A DNA stretch of 64,000 nt from Ruegeria arenilitoris (GTDB lineage Bacteria; Pseudomonadota; Alphaproteobacteria; Rhodobacterales; Rhodobacteraceae), in the NCBI RefSeq assembly GCF_013031355.1, contig NZ_WPZO01000001.1:806001-870000 (forward strand). Direction: 5' to 3'. Shown here piece after piece: positions 9,669 through 18,518 of the stretch. Below the pieces are notes generated by a model that did not search any database, was not told the origin of the DNA, and saw only the letters and a list, made by a program, of their open reading frames with translations. Both the position numbers and the translations under genes were made by a program. How positions within the stretch are numbered: position 1 is the first letter of the stretch; every line of letters begins with the position of its first letter.

Positions 9669-10424
9669 ATGCAACTATCTACTTCATCCGCAATCATCAC
9701 TGGTGGCGCGTCGGGTCTAGGTGAAGCCACCGCCCGCTATTTTGCCGAACACGGCGCGCAGGTCACGATACTGGATCGCGACACTGAACGCGGCCCCATA
9801 GTTGCGGATGAGATTGGCGGCCACTTCGCCCAAACGGATGTCACAGACGAAGCCTCGGTCGCGGCGGCGATTGCGCATGCGTTGGACAAGATGGGCCGGA
9901 TCACGGCCGCGGTGAACTGTGCCGGCATTGCCTATGGCATCAAGACGGTCGGCAAAGATGGCCCCCACCCTCTGGACGCGTTTCAGCGCACGATCGATAT
10001 CAATCTGGTCGGCACCTTCAACGTCTCGCGCCTGGCTGCGGCCGAGATGGCCAAGAACGACCCCGAGCCCGACGGCGCGCGCGGGGTGATCATCAACACC
10101 GCCTCGATCGCGGCGTTCGACGGGCAAAAGGGACAAGCGGCCTACGCGGCCTCGAAAGGCGGCGTGGTGGGGATGACGCTGCCGATGGCGCGCGATCTGG
10201 CCTCGACCGGCGTCCGGGTGATGACCATCGCGCCGGGCATTTTCATGACACCGATGCTGGCCGGCCTACCCGAAGAGGTGCAGCAGCAACTGGCCGCTGA
10301 CGTTCCCAACCCTGCCCGCTTGGGCGACCCGAGTGAATACGGACGGCTGGCCGGGTTCATCGTCGAAATGGGATACCTGAACGGAGAGGTCATCCGCATC
10401 GACGGCGCTCTCCGGATGCGGTAG
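9669..10424 (+). CDS. Short-chain dehydrogenase (3-hydroxyacyl-CoA dehydrogenase type-2 like)
   Basis: 251-residue NAD(P)-dependent SDR enzyme. The cofactor motif [14 protein letters not shown] is near residue 12 and the NAG-type motif NCAGIA near 85. The catalytic Ser lies in [21 protein letters not shown], with Tyr and Lys of YxxxK near residue 160. The pattern [30 protein letters not shown] is split over two lines of the family signature for HSD17B10-like enzymes, which oxidise 3-hydroxyacyl-CoA. Acidic ILDRD after strand 2 favours NAD over NADP. A role in acyl-CoA oxidation is inferred. The acetyltransferase gene follows after 9 bp. Confidence 0.85.
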   Translation: MQLSTSSAIITGGASGLGEATARYFAEHGAQVTILDRDTERGPIVADEIGGHFAQTDVTDEASVAAAIAHALDKMGRITAAVNCAGIAYGIKTVGKDGPHPLDAFQRTIDINLVGTFNVSRLAAAEMAKNDPEPDGARGVIINTASIAAFDGQKGQAAYAASKGGVVGMTLPMARDLASTGVRVMTIAPGIFMTPMLAGLPEEVQQQLAADVPNPARLGDPSEYGRLAGFIVEMGYLNGEVIRIDGALRMR

Positions 10425-10433
10425 ATCCGGCAC

Positions 10434-10985
10434 ATGACCGAGCGGGAGAAAATGCAGGCCGGGCAGCGGTATTGCTGCCTGGACCCGGAACTGGACGCCC
10501 TGCGCGCGCAAGCTCGGCGCGCAGTTCACGCGCATAACACTTGCCCGCCCGATGACCGCGGTGCAATGGCACCGGAATTGCGAGACCTGTTCGCCGATGC
10601 GGGAAGTGATTGTTTTCTAGAGGCCCCGTTCCACTGCGCCTATGGCATGAACATCCATCTCGGCGCACGGGTCTATTTCAATGCAGGATGCGTGGTTCTG
10701 GACACCGCGCCGGTGCGGATCGGAGACGACACGATGTTCGGCCCGCACGTTCAGATCTATTGCGCTCAGCACGCCAAAGACCCGGCTGAGCGGGCGCAGG
10801 GGCTGGAAATCGGTCTGCCTGTGACCATAGGCCGGAACGTCTGGGTTGGCGGAGGAGCCATCCTGATGCCCGGCATCACCATCGGTGACAACGCGACTAT
10901 CGGCGCGGGCAGTGTCGTGACCAAAGGCGTCGTTGCCGGAGAAACGGTGGTGGGCAACCCTGCCCGACCGATGCCCCGGCCCTAA
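10434..10985 (+). CDS. Maltose/galactoside O-acetyltransferase family protein
   Basis: 183-residue left-handed beta-helix acetyltransferase. It has the N-terminal Mac domain (MTEREKMQAGQRYCCLDPEL) and hexapeptide repeats such as IHLGARVYFNAGCVVLD, VTIGRNVWVGGGAILMPG and ITIGDNATIGAGSVVTKG. The catalytic His is in IYCAQHAKDP. It uses acetyl-CoA to acetylate a sugar hydroxyl, as in Maa/LacA/NodL; the actual acceptor is unknown. It starts 9 bp after the dehydrogenase stop and overlaps the last 4 bp of convergent uup. Confidence 0.88.
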   Translation: MTEREKMQAGQRYCCLDPELDALRAQARRAVHAHNTCPPDDRGAMAPELRDLFADAGSDCFLEAPFHCAYGMNIHLGARVYFNAGCVVLDTAPVRIGDDTMFGPHVQIYCAQHAKDPAERAQGLEIGLPVTIGRNVWVGGGAILMPGITIGDNATIGAGSVVTKGVVAGETVVGNPARPMPRP

Positions 10986-12790
10986 GCGCCCTCAGCCTTT
11001 TCTTCCAACGTCAACCACTCTTCCTCGGCGGCGGTCAGTTTTTCCTGCCGCTCGACCAGAGCTTCGGTCGCCTTCTGGAACTTGACCGGCTCGCGGGTGA
11101 AGAGTTCGGGGTCGGACATGAGTTCTTCCAGCTTGCCGATCTCGGCCTCAAGGCGTTCGATCTCGGCGGGCAATTTCTCAAGCCGATGCTTTTCCGAGAA
11201 GGACAGGCCGGATTTCGGTTGGCTTTCCTGCTTTACCTTCGGCTTGGAAGTTTTTGCTTTTTCTTCCTTCTTCGGAAGAAGATCGCCCCGCTGCGCGATA
11301 TAGTCCGACCATCCGCCTGCATAGACAGTGGCGCGGCCATTCCCCTCCATCGCGATGGTCGTGGTGGCGACGCGGTCCAAAAAATCCCGGTCGTGACTGA
11401 CCAGCAGGACGGTGCCGTCATAATCGTCCAGCAGTTCCTGCAGCAGGTCGAGTGTCTCGACATCCAGATCGTTTGTCGGTTCGTCCAACACCAGAAGGTT
11501 CGAGGATTTGGCCATGAGCTTGGCCAACAGCAGACGCGCTTTTTCACCCCCCGACAGGGACTTAACGGCCGCTCTTGCCTGTCGTTCGTCGAACAGAAAT
11601 TCCTTGAGATAGCCGACCACATGTTTGGGCTGACCCCCGACCATCACCTGATCGGCCTTGCCGGACACGCGCATCTCGGGGTCACCGGTCAGGCTGTCCC
11701 AAAGGCTCATCTCGGGGTCGAGCTGCGCGCGGGTCTGGTCGAACACAGCGATCTCAAGATTGGTGCCCAATGACACCGAGCCCTCATCCGGCTGTTCCTG
11801 CCCCAGCAGCATCTTCAGCAGCGTCGTCTTGCCCACGCCGTTGGGGCCGACAAAGGCCACGCGGTCGCCGCGTTGTACCAGCAAATCAAAGTTCCGCACG
11901 ATCTGCTGCGCGTCAAAAGACTTGGCCAAGCCCTTGGCCTCAATCACCTTTCGCCCGGATTTTGGCCCGGCCTCCAGCGCCATTGCGGCTGAACCCTGCC
12001 GTTTGATCTGCGCCGCCTTTTCGGCCCGCAGCGCCTGCAGCGCCCGAACCCGGCCCTGATTGCGTTTGCGCCGGGCGCTGATGCCCTCCACGGCCCATTT
12101 GGCCTCGGACTTGATCAGGCGGTTCAGCTTGTGACGTTGTTGGTCCTCTTCTTCCCAGACCTTGTCGCGCCAGGATTCGAACGCCTCGAACCCCTGCTCT
12201 TGCCGCCGCACAGCGCCCCGGTCGATCCACAGCGTCGCGCGGGTCAGCGCGCGCAAAAACGCGCGGTCGTGTGAGATCAGAACAAAGGCCGCGCGGGTCG
12301 ATCCCAGCTCGCGTTCAAGCCACGCGATGGCCTCGATATCCAGATGGTTGGTCGGTTCGTCCAGCAACATCAGGTCCGGTGCCTCGGCCATCAGCTTGGC
12401 CAGTGCCGCCCGTCGCCGTTCCCCGCCCGAAGCAGTTTCGACCGCACGCGAGGGATCAAATTTCAGCCCTTCACCGGCACGTTCGACCTTGTAAAGCTCA
12501 CCCGGCTCCAACCCGCTGGAGGCATAGTCGCCCAGCGTGGTGAACCCTTCCATTGTCGGGTCTTGCTCCATGTAGTCGACGGACTTGCCCGGAGGCACCA
12601 CGATTTCGCCGTGATCGGGTTCAACCAGACTGGCCATCACTTTCATCAGCGTGGATTTACCGGACCCGTTCCGCCCGACCAGCGCCACGCGGTCACCCGG
12701 TTGAACCACCAGATCAAGCTCGGAAAACACCGGCTCGCCCCCGAAGGTCAGGGAAATACCAGACATCTGCAACAAAGGAATTCTCGCCAT
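10982..12790 (-). CDS. uup: ABC-F family ATPase Uup
   Basis: 602-residue soluble protein with two ABC ATPase domains and no membrane segments. Walker A motifs are GRNGSGKSTLMK (near residue 38) and GPNGVGKTTLLK (near 318). Signature motifs are ASGGERRRAALA and LSGGEKARLLLA, and Walker B motifs are LMLLDEPTNHLD and LLVLDEPTNDLD. The linker between the domains is followed, after domain 2, by a Lys/Glu-rich C-terminal coiled coil (about residues 515-600), the DNA-binding tail seen in Uup. ABC-F proteins act on ribosomes; Uup is also tied to transposon excision and replication-fork stability. ATG at 12790. Confidence 0.92.
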   Translation of the reverse strand: MARIPLLQMSGISLTFGGEPVFSELDLVVQPGDRVALVGRNGSGKSTLMKVMASLVEPDHGEIVVPPGKSVDYMEQDPTMEGFTTLGDYASSGLEPGELYKVERAGEGLKFDPSRAVETASGGERRRAALAKLMAEAPDLMLLDEPTNHLDIEAIAWLERELGSTRAAFVLISHDRAFLRALTRATLWIDRGAVRRQEQGFEAFESWRDKVWEEEDQQRHKLNRLIKSEAKWAVEGISARRKRNQGRVRALQALRAEKAAQIKRQGSAAMALEAGPKSGRKVIEAKGLAKSFDAQQIVRNFDLLVQRGDRVAFVGPNGVGKTTLLKMLLGQEQPDEGSVSLGTNLEIAVFDQTRAQLDPEMSLWDSLTGDPEMRVSGKADQVMVGGQPKHVVGYLKEFLFDERQARAAVKSLSGGEKARLLLAKLMAKSSNLLVLDEPTNDLDVETLDLLQELLDDYDGTVLLVSHDRDFLDRVATTTIAMEGNGRATVYAGGWSDYIAQRGDLLPKKEEKAKTSKPKVKQESQPKSGLSFSEKHRLEKLPAEIERLEAEIGKLEELMSDPELFTREPVKFQKATEALVERQEKLTAAEEEWLTLEEKAEGA

Positions 12791-12831
12791 GCCCGCCAGC
12801 TAAACCGGCAGGGCCAAGGCGTCAACGGTGA

Positions 12832-13566
12832 TTACCCGGCAACCGCCCGCAGCAGACGTTTGCGCGCCGGGGGAATCGCGCCAATTTCCAAACCGGTAAA
12901 GACATGCAACGTATTCATGTGGCGGTCGACCACAGCATGATCGCTGACCCAACCGCCCATCATCAGATAGGTTCGCAGCAACGGCGGCATCCGCAGCATC
13001 GCCTTCTTCGCGTCCGGTTTGCGACGCAAACGCGCGGCGAACCGGAACACATTCGGGGCCTTTACCCGTGGCAGCCAGCGCTTCGGGGCCAGATGCCGAT
13101 GCTTCAGCATGGCAAACGCGTCCAGATAGTCCTCGGTCTCGGTTCCGGCAAAAGACGAACAGCCAAACAGCATTTCGACACCGTTCTGATCAACATAAGC
13201 CGTCATCGCGCCCCAAGCGACACGAAGAATGTCCGGATCGGTCCAGTTGGGGTGGATGCAGAATCGCCCCATCTCGACCATGCGACCCTCGAAATTCTGC
13301 AGCGCGGAAAGGTCATAGTATTGCGCGGAATAGCTACGGGCAATCTCGGTGCCATTCTCCATGGTCAGCATGCGAAAGCAGCAGACCAGTTGCCCGCCCT
13401 CACGCATATCCTCGACCAGAATATGGGCGCAGACCGGATCGAAGGCATCCTGATCGGTGTGATCCGTACCAAAGGCCAGCGTACGCAACTGCTGCGCAGC
13501 CGCCACATCCTGTGGCGATTGCGCCAGACGGGCGCGATATCGGCCTTTGCCGAGCAATAGTGCCAT
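12832..13566 (-). CDS. olsB: Ornithine-acyl-ACP N-acyltransferase (OlsB)
   Basis: 244-residue GNAT-related acyltransferase. It matches the OlsB/hemolysin-like family, which makes lyso-ornithine lipid from ornithine and 3-hydroxyacyl-ACP. Visible landmarks: LRTLAFG near residue 27, FRMLTMENGTEIARSYSAQYYDL, the conserved MVEMGRFCIHPNW, and AYVDQNGVEMLFGCSSFAGT. The frame is open upstream to 13971, but homology begins at MALLLGKGRYRARLAQ, so the ATG at 13566 is used. No OlsA-type acyltransferase is adjacent, so the second step must be encoded elsewhere. Ornithine lipids replace phospholipids under phosphate stress in marine bacteria. Confidence 0.75.
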   Translation of the reverse strand: MALLLGKGRYRARLAQSPQDVAAAQQLRTLAFGTDHTDQDAFDPVCAHILVEDMREGGQLVCCFRMLTMENGTEIARSYSAQYYDLSALQNFEGRMVEMGRFCIHPNWTDPDILRVAWGAMTAYVDQNGVEMLFGCSSFAGTETEDYLDAFAMLKHRHLAPKRWLPRVKAPNVFRFAARLRRKPDAKKAMLRMPPLLRTYLMMGGWVSDHAVVDRHMNTLHVFTGLEIGAIPPARKRLLRAVAG

Positions 13567-13660
13567 GGTTGCATCCTCCGCGGTTGCCAACCCGTTACAT
13601 CTTGCTGCGTCAGTACCACAGTATGTGTGACTGTCGTGTGACCAGATCAAGATGTGGCTT

Positions 13661-14140
13661 TTATTGCTGGGATGCTCCCGGGATGTTGGCCGGGTTGAAG
13701 TTGCCGATGTTACCCAACAGCTGTCGGATGAACCCCTGCCCCTGAATCGTCGATTCGGTAATGCGGCGGTCCAGCGGAACGACGATGCCATCCTCAAGCC
13801 CGAACCGTTCGATGTTCCGAACGACGCCCCGATCATCAAAGCTGATCGCCACCAATTCACGCGAGACGACTTCGGGTTTCTTCGGTCCATAGTGGCGAAC
13901 GCGCGATCGCACATAATAGAACCCGGAATCGCGGACCACACCGGATGAGCTTGGTGCGCCAACGGCCTCAATCACACTGTCGCGGGTGTCGACCCCCACT
14001 TTGATCTCGGCAAGATCTTCGGGGGGTGGGATGTATCCGTGATTCTTGAAGACCGGGGTACATGCACTGGCCGCTGCCAGACAGGCCGCAAAGACAAGCG
14101 TTCTGGACGCCGGTTTCAACCTGTTCACAACCTTCAACAT
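13661..14140 (-). CDS. bamE: Outer membrane protein assembly factor BamE (SmpA/OmlA)
   Basis: 159-residue lipoprotein component of the beta-barrel assembly machinery. A signal peptide ends in the lipobox AASAC at Cys27, so the mature protein is lipid-anchored. The core has the SmpA/OmlA pattern: EIKVGVDTRDSVIEAVGAPS, then the strand SGFYYVRSRVRHYG and ISFDDRGVVRNIERFG. The C-terminal tail (GFIRQLLGNIGNFNPANIPG) is the extension found in Rhodobacteraceae members. It is divergent from yceD at 14226, as is usual in this family. Confidence 0.9.
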   Translation of the reverse strand: MLKVVNRLKPASRTLVFAACLAAASACTPVFKNHGYIPPPEDLAEIKVGVDTRDSVIEAVGAPSSSGVVRDSGFYYVRSRVRHYGPKKPEVVSRELVAISFDDRGVVRNIERFGLEDGIVVPLDRRITESTIQGQGFIRQLLGNIGNFNPANIPGASQQ

Positions 14141-14150
14141 TTACACCCTC

Positions 14151-14179
14151 TTGCCTTGGCCCCGTGCGGGCCCTATCCG
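14151..14179 (+). promoter_or_regulatory. Possible promoter of yceD
   Basis: TTGCCT (14151-14156), 17 bp, TATCCG (14174-14179) in the 85-bp gap between divergent bamE and yceD. The -10 match is only moderate. Confidence 0.3.
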
Positions 14180-14225
14180 CTTACATCAAACCGCAGCCCC
14201 GGTTCAACACAGGAAAGGGTCACGA

Positions 14226-14762
14226 ATGAGCAACCAGACATCTCTGCGGGTGGCCGATCTGCCCCAGAACGCAGCCACCCCCTTTGACTTGCGCCCGGAC
14301 AGCAAGGCCCTAGAGGCGATCCGGGACGATCTGGGCCTGCTTGGCCTGCGCAAGGTCAGCTTTGTGGGTGACGTAAGGGCACAGGGCAAACGCGATTGGG
14401 CGTTGAACGGAAAACTGGGCGCCACGGTGATTCAGCCCTGCGTGGTGACACTGGAACCGGTGACCACCCGCATCGACATTCCCGTCACGCGCGTCTTTAT
14501 TGCCGATTGGGTTGATCCCGAAGAACCCGAGTTCGAAATCCCCGAGGGTGACGAGACCGAACAGCTGGGTGCCGAGATCGACCCGGCGCTTGTCATGGTC
14601 GAGGCCCTGTCGCTGGCCCTGCCCCAATACCCGCGCAAAGAAGGCGCCGAAATGGGTCAGGCCGACTTTACTGAACCTGGAAAACAGGCGATGACCGACG
14701 AAGACGTCAAGCCGTTTGCCGGGTTGGCAGGTTTGCGCGATGCGATGAAAAAAGACGAGTGA
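14226..14762 (+). CDS. yceD: YceD / DUF177 family protein
   Basis: 178-residue protein of the DUF177 family, linked in bacteria and plants to 23S rRNA accumulation. It is nearly always encoded just before rpmF, as here. Seen in the sequence: LLGLRKVSFVGDVRAQGKRDWALNGKLGATVIQPCVVTLEPV in the middle (family core with the conserved CVVTLEPV), an acidic stretch (DPEEPEFEIPEGDETEQLG), and LGAEIDPALVMVEALSLALPQYPRK. Start at ATG 14226 after AAAGGG. The 206-bp gap to rpmF carries a separate promoter. Confidence 0.88.
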   Translation: MSNQTSLRVADLPQNAATPFDLRPDSKALEAIRDDLGLLGLRKVSFVGDVRAQGKRDWALNGKLGATVIQPCVVTLEPVTTRIDIPVTRVFIADWVDPEEPEFEIPEGDETEQLGAEIDPALVMVEALSLALPQYPRKEGAEMGQADFTEPGKQAMTDEDVKPFAGLAGLRDAMKKDE

Positions 14763-14856
14763 CATAGGTCTGTTTTCCTGTCATAGCAGGCGCTCAGAAA
14801 AATCGCTTGAACATGTCGAGAATCGCAGTATTTTCGCGCGCTCATCGGAATTTGGG

Positions 14857-14885
14857 TTGGACAACGTAGGGCTCGTACCCTAAAC
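14857..14885 (+). promoter_or_regulatory. Probable promoter of rpmF-plsX-fabH
   Basis: TTGGAC (14857-14862), exact 17-bp spacing, CTAAAC (14880-14885), about 83 bp before the rpmF ATG. This leaves a leader of roughly 75 bases, long enough for translational control of the L32 gene, though I see no defined structure. Confidence 0.45.
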
Positions 14886-14968
14886 GCGCGTCAAACCACG
14901 AGAAAAACGAAGAATGAAACCCGGTCGGCGGCGAATCTGCTGACCCTCAGTAGACAAAGGTTGAGACC

Positions 14969-15175
14969 ATGGCCGTCCAACAGAACAAAGTTTCCAAGTC
15001 GCGTCGCAACAACCGCCGCGCACACGACGCTCTGGTTGCTGCAAACCCGAACGAATGCCCCAACTGCGGTGAACTGAAGCGCCCGCACCACGTGTGCGCG
15101 TCCTGCGGTCACTATGATGATCGTGAAGTCGTCGCACAGGCCGACGAAATCGATCTGGACGAAGACGCGGCCTAA
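14969..15175 (+). CDS. rpmF: 50S ribosomal protein L32
   Basis: 68-residue basic ribosomal protein. It starts [20 protein letters not shown], the conserved L32 N-terminus, and has a four-cysteine zinc knuckle, CPNC near residue 30 and CASC near 43 followed by GHYDDREV. It is the zinc-binding (C+) form. It is the first gene of the conserved rpmF-plsX-fabH block; plsX begins 23 bp after the stop. Confidence 0.97.
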   Translation: MAVQQNKVSKSRRNNRRAHDALVAANPNECPNCGELKRPHHVCASCGHYDDREVVAQADEIDLDEDAA

Positions 15176-15198
15176 GCCTTTAAAAGCGCAGGCAAGGC

Positions 15199-16287
15199 AT
15201 GACAGATCAGCCCACGCACGCCGGACGGATTACCATCTCGGTTGACGCTATGGGCGGAGACTCGGGGCCCGCAACCGTGGTTGCGGGCATTGCCAAATCG
15301 GCAGACAAGAATCCCGATATCGCATTCGTCCTGCATGGGCCTGAGCAAACGCTGCGCAAACTTGTTGCCAAACGGCGTGTCCTGCAGGGGCGCGTCGTTT
15401 TTCGTGATTGCCCGGATGTGGTCACGATGGAGGACAAGCCCAGTCAGGTTGTTCGCAGCGGCAAACAGACCTCGATGTGGTCGACGCTGGATTCGGTGCG
15501 TGCAGGCGAAGCGCATGGCGCTGTCTCTTGCGGTAACACCGGTGCGCTGATGGCGCTGTCGATGATGCGGCTGCGTAAATTGCCGGGCGTGAACCGTCCG
15601 GCGATTGCGATTCTGTGGCCGTCGCGCAACCCGCAGGGGTTCAACGTGATGCTGGACGTGGGTGCGGATGTACGCGCCGACGCCAAGGATCTGCTACAAT
15701 ATGCGTTGATGGGCGCCTCTTACGCCCGCAATGGCATGGCGCTGGAACGTCCGCGTATCGGTCTGCTGAATGTCGGCACCGAAGAACACAAGGGCCGCGC
15801 CGAGCTGAAAGAGGCGCACGCGATGATCTCTGACTTCGCAGAGCAGGCAAATTTCGATTTCGTCGGCTTCGTCGAAGGCAGCGACATTCCCGGTGACAAG
15901 GCAGATGTCATTGTAACCGATGGGTTTACCGGCAACGTCGCGATCAAGACCGGCGAAGGCACGGCCAGCCTGATCGGCGATCTTCTGCGCCAGGCGTTCA
16001 AGTATTCGCCCCTGTCGCGGCTGGCCTCGGTTCTGGCGATCACCTCGCTGAACCGCCTGAAGAAACGTATCGACCCTCGCCGTGTGAATGGCGGAGTTTT
16101 CCTTGGCCTCAACGGAACTGTGGTCAAATCGCACGGTGGCGCAGACGCCACCGGAGTCTCAGCGGCAGTCAAGCTGGCCTTTACTCTGGCCCAGTCTGGT
16201 TTCGCCGAAAAATTGGCGGCACGGGTTGCATCAACAGCCGAGCTTGCACAAGATGCCGTCCACACGCCGCCAAAGGCCGGCGAATAA
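15199..16287 (+). CDS. plsX: Phosphate acyltransferase PlsX
   Basis: Makes acyl-phosphate from acyl-ACP for the first step of phospholipid synthesis; a peripheral membrane enzyme. The 362-residue protein starts its fold with ISVDAMGGDSGPATVVAGI. It has CGNTGALMALSMMRLRKLPGVNRPAI near residue 110, LLNVGTEEHKGRAELKEA, and VIVTDGFTGNVAIKTGEG, followed by GGVFLGLNGTVVKSHGGADA, all family signatures. It sits between rpmF and fabH (21 bp before fabH), so one transcript coordinates ribosome, phospholipid and fatty-acid initiation. Confidence 0.96.
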   Translation: MTDQPTHAGRITISVDAMGGDSGPATVVAGIAKSADKNPDIAFVLHGPEQTLRKLVAKRRVLQGRVVFRDCPDVVTMEDKPSQVVRSGKQTSMWSTLDSVRAGEAHGAVSCGNTGALMALSMMRLRKLPGVNRPAIAILWPSRNPQGFNVMLDVGADVRADAKDLLQYALMGASYARNGMALERPRIGLLNVGTEEHKGRAELKEAHAMISDFAEQANFDFVGFVEGSDIPGDKADVIVTDGFTGNVAIKTGEGTASLIGDLLRQAFKYSPLSRLASVLAITSLNRLKKRIDPRRVNGGVFLGLNGTVVKSHGGADATGVSAAVKLAFTLAQSGFAEKLAARVASTAELAQDAVHTPPKAGE

Positions 16288-16308
16288 CAAAAAAGGCAGT
16301 ACCCCAAC

Positions 16309-17280
16309 ATGGCAGGCCGTTCAGTTGTCGTAGGTGTCGGACATTATTTGCCAGAGCGCGTCGTTCCGAATTCCGAATTTGAAAAGACGCTCGATACATC
16401 GGATGAGTGGATTAAGACCCGCTCGGGTATCGAACGCCGCCATTTTGCTGCCGAGGATGAAACCACTTCGGATCTGGCCACCAATGCGGCCGAGGCTGCG
16501 CTGGCCGATGCGGGCCTGACGGCGGATGATATCGACGCGATCATCGTGGCGACCTCGACCGCCGATCTGACCTTCCCGTCTGCGGCCACCATGGTTCAGG
16601 CGCGGTTGGGCATGACCAAGGGCTTTGCCTTTGACGTTCAGGCCGTCTGCGCCGGGTTCGTCTTTGCGCTCAGCAACGCCAACGCCCTGATCCTGTCCGG
16701 TCAGGCCAAACGGGTCCTGGTTATCGGCGCCGAGACCTTCTCGCGAATCATGGACTGGACCGACAGATCGACCTGCGTGTTGTTCGGTGACGGTGCCGGT
16801 GCGCTGGTTCTTGAACTGCAAGAGGGTGAAGGCACATCCGATGACCGCGGTATTCTGGCCACCGATCTCAACTCGGACGGTCGGTACAAGGACCTGCTTT
16901 ATGTGGATGGCGGCGTGTCGACCCAATCGACCGGTCATTTGCGGATGCAGGGCAATCAGGTCTTCCGCCATGCCGTTGAAAAATTGACGAAAACTGCGGA
17001 AACCGCCCTAGGGACCGCAGGCCTTGGCAATTCGGATGTCGACTGGATCGTGCCACATCAGGCCAATATCCGCATCATTCAGGGCACAGCCAAGAAAATG
17101 GGCCTGCCGATGGAGAACGTGGTTGTCACCGTACAGGACCACGGCAACACGTCTGCCGCGTCGATTCCGCTGGCGCTGTCCGTGGGCAAACAGCGCGGGC
17201 AGATCAAGCAAGGCGATCTGATTGTTACCGAAGCCATCGGTGGCGGTCTGGCCTGGGGTGCGGTTGTCCTGCGCTGGTAA
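16309..17280 (+). CDS. fabH: Beta-ketoacyl-ACP synthase III
   Basis: Condenses acetyl-CoA with malonyl-ACP to start type II fatty acid synthesis. 323 residues, standard length. The catalytic triad is visible: Cys in FDVQAVCAGFVFAL (near residue 113), His in DWIVPHQANIRII (near 250) and Asn in DHGNTSAASIPLAL (near 280). The N-terminus VVVGVGHYLPERVVPNSEFE and the C-terminus EAIGGGLAWGAVVLRW are typical. The ATG at 16309 lies 21 bp after plsX; ihfA follows with its own promoter. Confidence 0.97.
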   Translation: MAGRSVVVGVGHYLPERVVPNSEFEKTLDTSDEWIKTRSGIERRHFAAEDETTSDLATNAAEAALADAGLTADDIDAIIVATSTADLTFPSAATMVQARLGMTKGFAFDVQAVCAGFVFALSNANALILSGQAKRVLVIGAETFSRIMDWTDRSTCVLFGDGAGALVLELQEGEGTSDDRGILATDLNSDGRYKDLLYVDGGVSTQSTGHLRMQGNQVFRHAVEKLTKTAETALGTAGLGNSDVDWIVPHQANIRIIQGTAKKMGLPMENVVVTVQDHGNTSAASIPLALSVGKQRGQIKQGDLIVTEAIGGGLAWGAVVLRW

Positions 17281-17323
17281 CCGGCGCAAAACGGCTTACA
17301 CACAGGCTTGCAATTCATTGATA

Positions 17324-17353
17324 TTGACAGTGAAATTGCCTCCACCATATTCT
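17324..17353 (+). promoter_or_regulatory. Strong promoter of ihfA
   Basis: Consensus -35 TTGACA (17324-17329), 18 bp, TATTCT (17348-17353), 24 bp before the ATG. It is one of the best sigma-70-type promoters in the window. Confidence 0.6.
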
Positions 17354-17376
17354 TTAGTATCAACAGGGGAAATGGT

Positions 17377-17679
17377 ATGGGCGATAAAACACTGACCCGA
17401 ATGGATCTGAGCGAGGCCGTCTTTCGCGAGGTTGGCCTGTCACGCAACGAAAGTGCGCAGCTGGTCGAAAGCGTTCTGAACCACATGTCCGATGCGCTGG
17501 TGCGCGGCGAACAGGTGAAGATCTCGTCTTTCGGAACCTTCAGCGTTCGGGACAAGACCGCTCGGATCGGCCGCAACCCCAAAACCGGTGAAGAGGTCCC
17601 GATTCAGCCCCGCCGGGTTCTGACTTTCCGCCCGTCGCACCTGATGAAGGATCGCGTCGCGGCAGGGAACCGCAAGTAA
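17377..17679 (+). CDS. ihfA: Integration host factor subunit alpha
   Basis: 100-residue HU/IHF-family DNA-bending protein; forms a heterodimer with IhfB (not in this window). Seen: [20 protein letters not shown] at the N-terminus, [14 protein letters not shown], and the DNA-intercalating arm [19 protein letters not shown] with the conserved Pro. The C-terminal helix is [11 protein letters not shown]. The frame is open upstream, but the ATG at 17377 matches the family start. The MerR-like gene begins 19 bp after the stop, which is the usual neighbour in alphaproteobacteria. Confidence 0.95.
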   Translation: MGDKTLTRMDLSEAVFREVGLSRNESAQLVESVLNHMSDALVRGEQVKISSFGTFSVRDKTARIGRNPKTGEEVPIQPRRVLTFRPSHLMKDRVAAGNRK

Positions 17680-17697
17680 GATCAGGGCGGCAAGGTC

Positions 17698-18318
17698 ATG
17701 AGCAAGTCCCCCGACGCGTTTCGCACAATCAGTGAAGTTGCGGATTGGCTGGGCGTTCAGGCTCATGTTCTGCGATTCTGGGAAAGCCGTTTCAATCAGG
17801 TTAAACCGGTTAAACGCGCCGGGGGTCGGCGGTATTACCGTCCAAACGATATGCGTCTTCTGGGCGGTATCAAAAAGCTGCTGCACGAGGACGGGATCAC
17901 CATCAAAGGCGTTCAACGCATCCTGCGCGAACAGGGCGTCGCACATGTCGCGGCGCTGTCGCAGGGGCTGGATGAGGTCGCCGAGCCGGAGACCCCGCAA
18001 AACGACAGCGTTGTTGTTCCCTTCACGTCAAAATCAGCCCCGGCCAGCGAACAGATCGATCTGGACTTGGGCGATTCCGCACCTAAATCCAAGCCCCCGC
18101 AAGCGGCAGAGGCCCCTCAGGCCAAACCTGCAGTACCGGAACAGGCCGCTCCTCAGCCCGAACCGGAATACCTGGATGAAAACCCCCTGCTGGGTGGAAT
18201 CGCAACGCAGGCGTGGAATCGCACCGAATTTGACGACCAGTTGCTGAAACAGATCGCACCCGTGGCAAAGGATCTGCGCGCTGTTCTGAACCGCATTGAA
18301 AACCGATCGGCGGGATAA
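17698..18318 (+). CDS. MerR-family transcriptional regulator
   Basis: 206 residues. The N-terminal 75 residues are a MerR winged helix ([25 protein letters not shown], then [20 protein letters not shown]), including the FWE variant found in the YcgE/MlrA-like group. A flexible Pro/Ala/Gln-rich linker (about residues 105-160) is followed by a short helical C-terminus ([23 protein letters not shown]). No Cys or other ligand-binding pocket is visible, so the signal is unknown. It is probably co-transcribed with ihfA, 19 bp upstream. Confidence 0.85.
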   Translation: MSKSPDAFRTISEVADWLGVQAHVLRFWESRFNQVKPVKRAGGRRYYRPNDMRLLGGIKKLLHEDGITIKGVQRILREQGVAHVAALSQGLDEVAEPETPQNDSVVVPFTSKSAPASEQIDLDLGDSAPKSKPPQAAEAPQAKPAVPEQAAPQPEPEYLDENPLLGGIATQAWNRTEFDDQLLKQIAPVAKDLRAVLNRIENRSAG

Positions 18319-18341
18319 GAAAAAAAGGCGATGATTTCCTC

Positions 18342-18369
18342 TTGCCCCTGCCGGGAAAGTCTTTATGAA
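18342..18369 (+). promoter_or_regulatory. Probable promoter of tRNA-Pro
   Basis: TTGCCC (18342-18347), 16 bp, TATGAA (18364-18369). The -10 ends 11 bp before the first tRNA base, which fits a short 5' leader. Confidence 0.45.
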
Positions 18370-18380
18370 CACCTCAACGT

Positions 18381-18457
18381 CGGGCTATGGCGCAGCCTGG
18401 TAGCGCGTCCGTCTGGGGGACGGAAGGTCGCAGGTTCGAGTCCTGCTAGCCCGACCA
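18381..18457 (+). tRNA. tRNA-Pro (anticodon GGG)
   Basis: 77 bases fold as a cloverleaf. The acceptor stem is CGGGCTA with TAGCCCG, followed by an encoded A-CCA end. The D arm is GCGC-AGCCTGGTA-GCGC. The anticodon stem TCCGT/ACGGA holds loop CTGGGGG, giving anticodon GGG at loop positions 3-5. The T arm GCAGG-TTCGAGT-CCTGC is intact. It reads CCC (and CCT) proline codons. It sits between the MerR gene and dcd with no integrase nearby. Confidence 0.97.
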
Positions 18458-18518
18458 AATCACACCGACGTTTATGGCAGACAGGCCAGATCCCGCTCTG
18501 GCATCAGGGGGGATCGGA

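Noticed and set aside
13567..13971. N-terminal extension of olsB
   Set aside because: It lies antisense-frame over bamE and lacks homology; the ATG at 13566 begins the family sequence.
18381..18457. tRNA-Pro as an integration (att) site of a mobile element
   Set aside because: No integrase and no partial copy of the tRNA 3' end was seen; the flanks are housekeeping genes.
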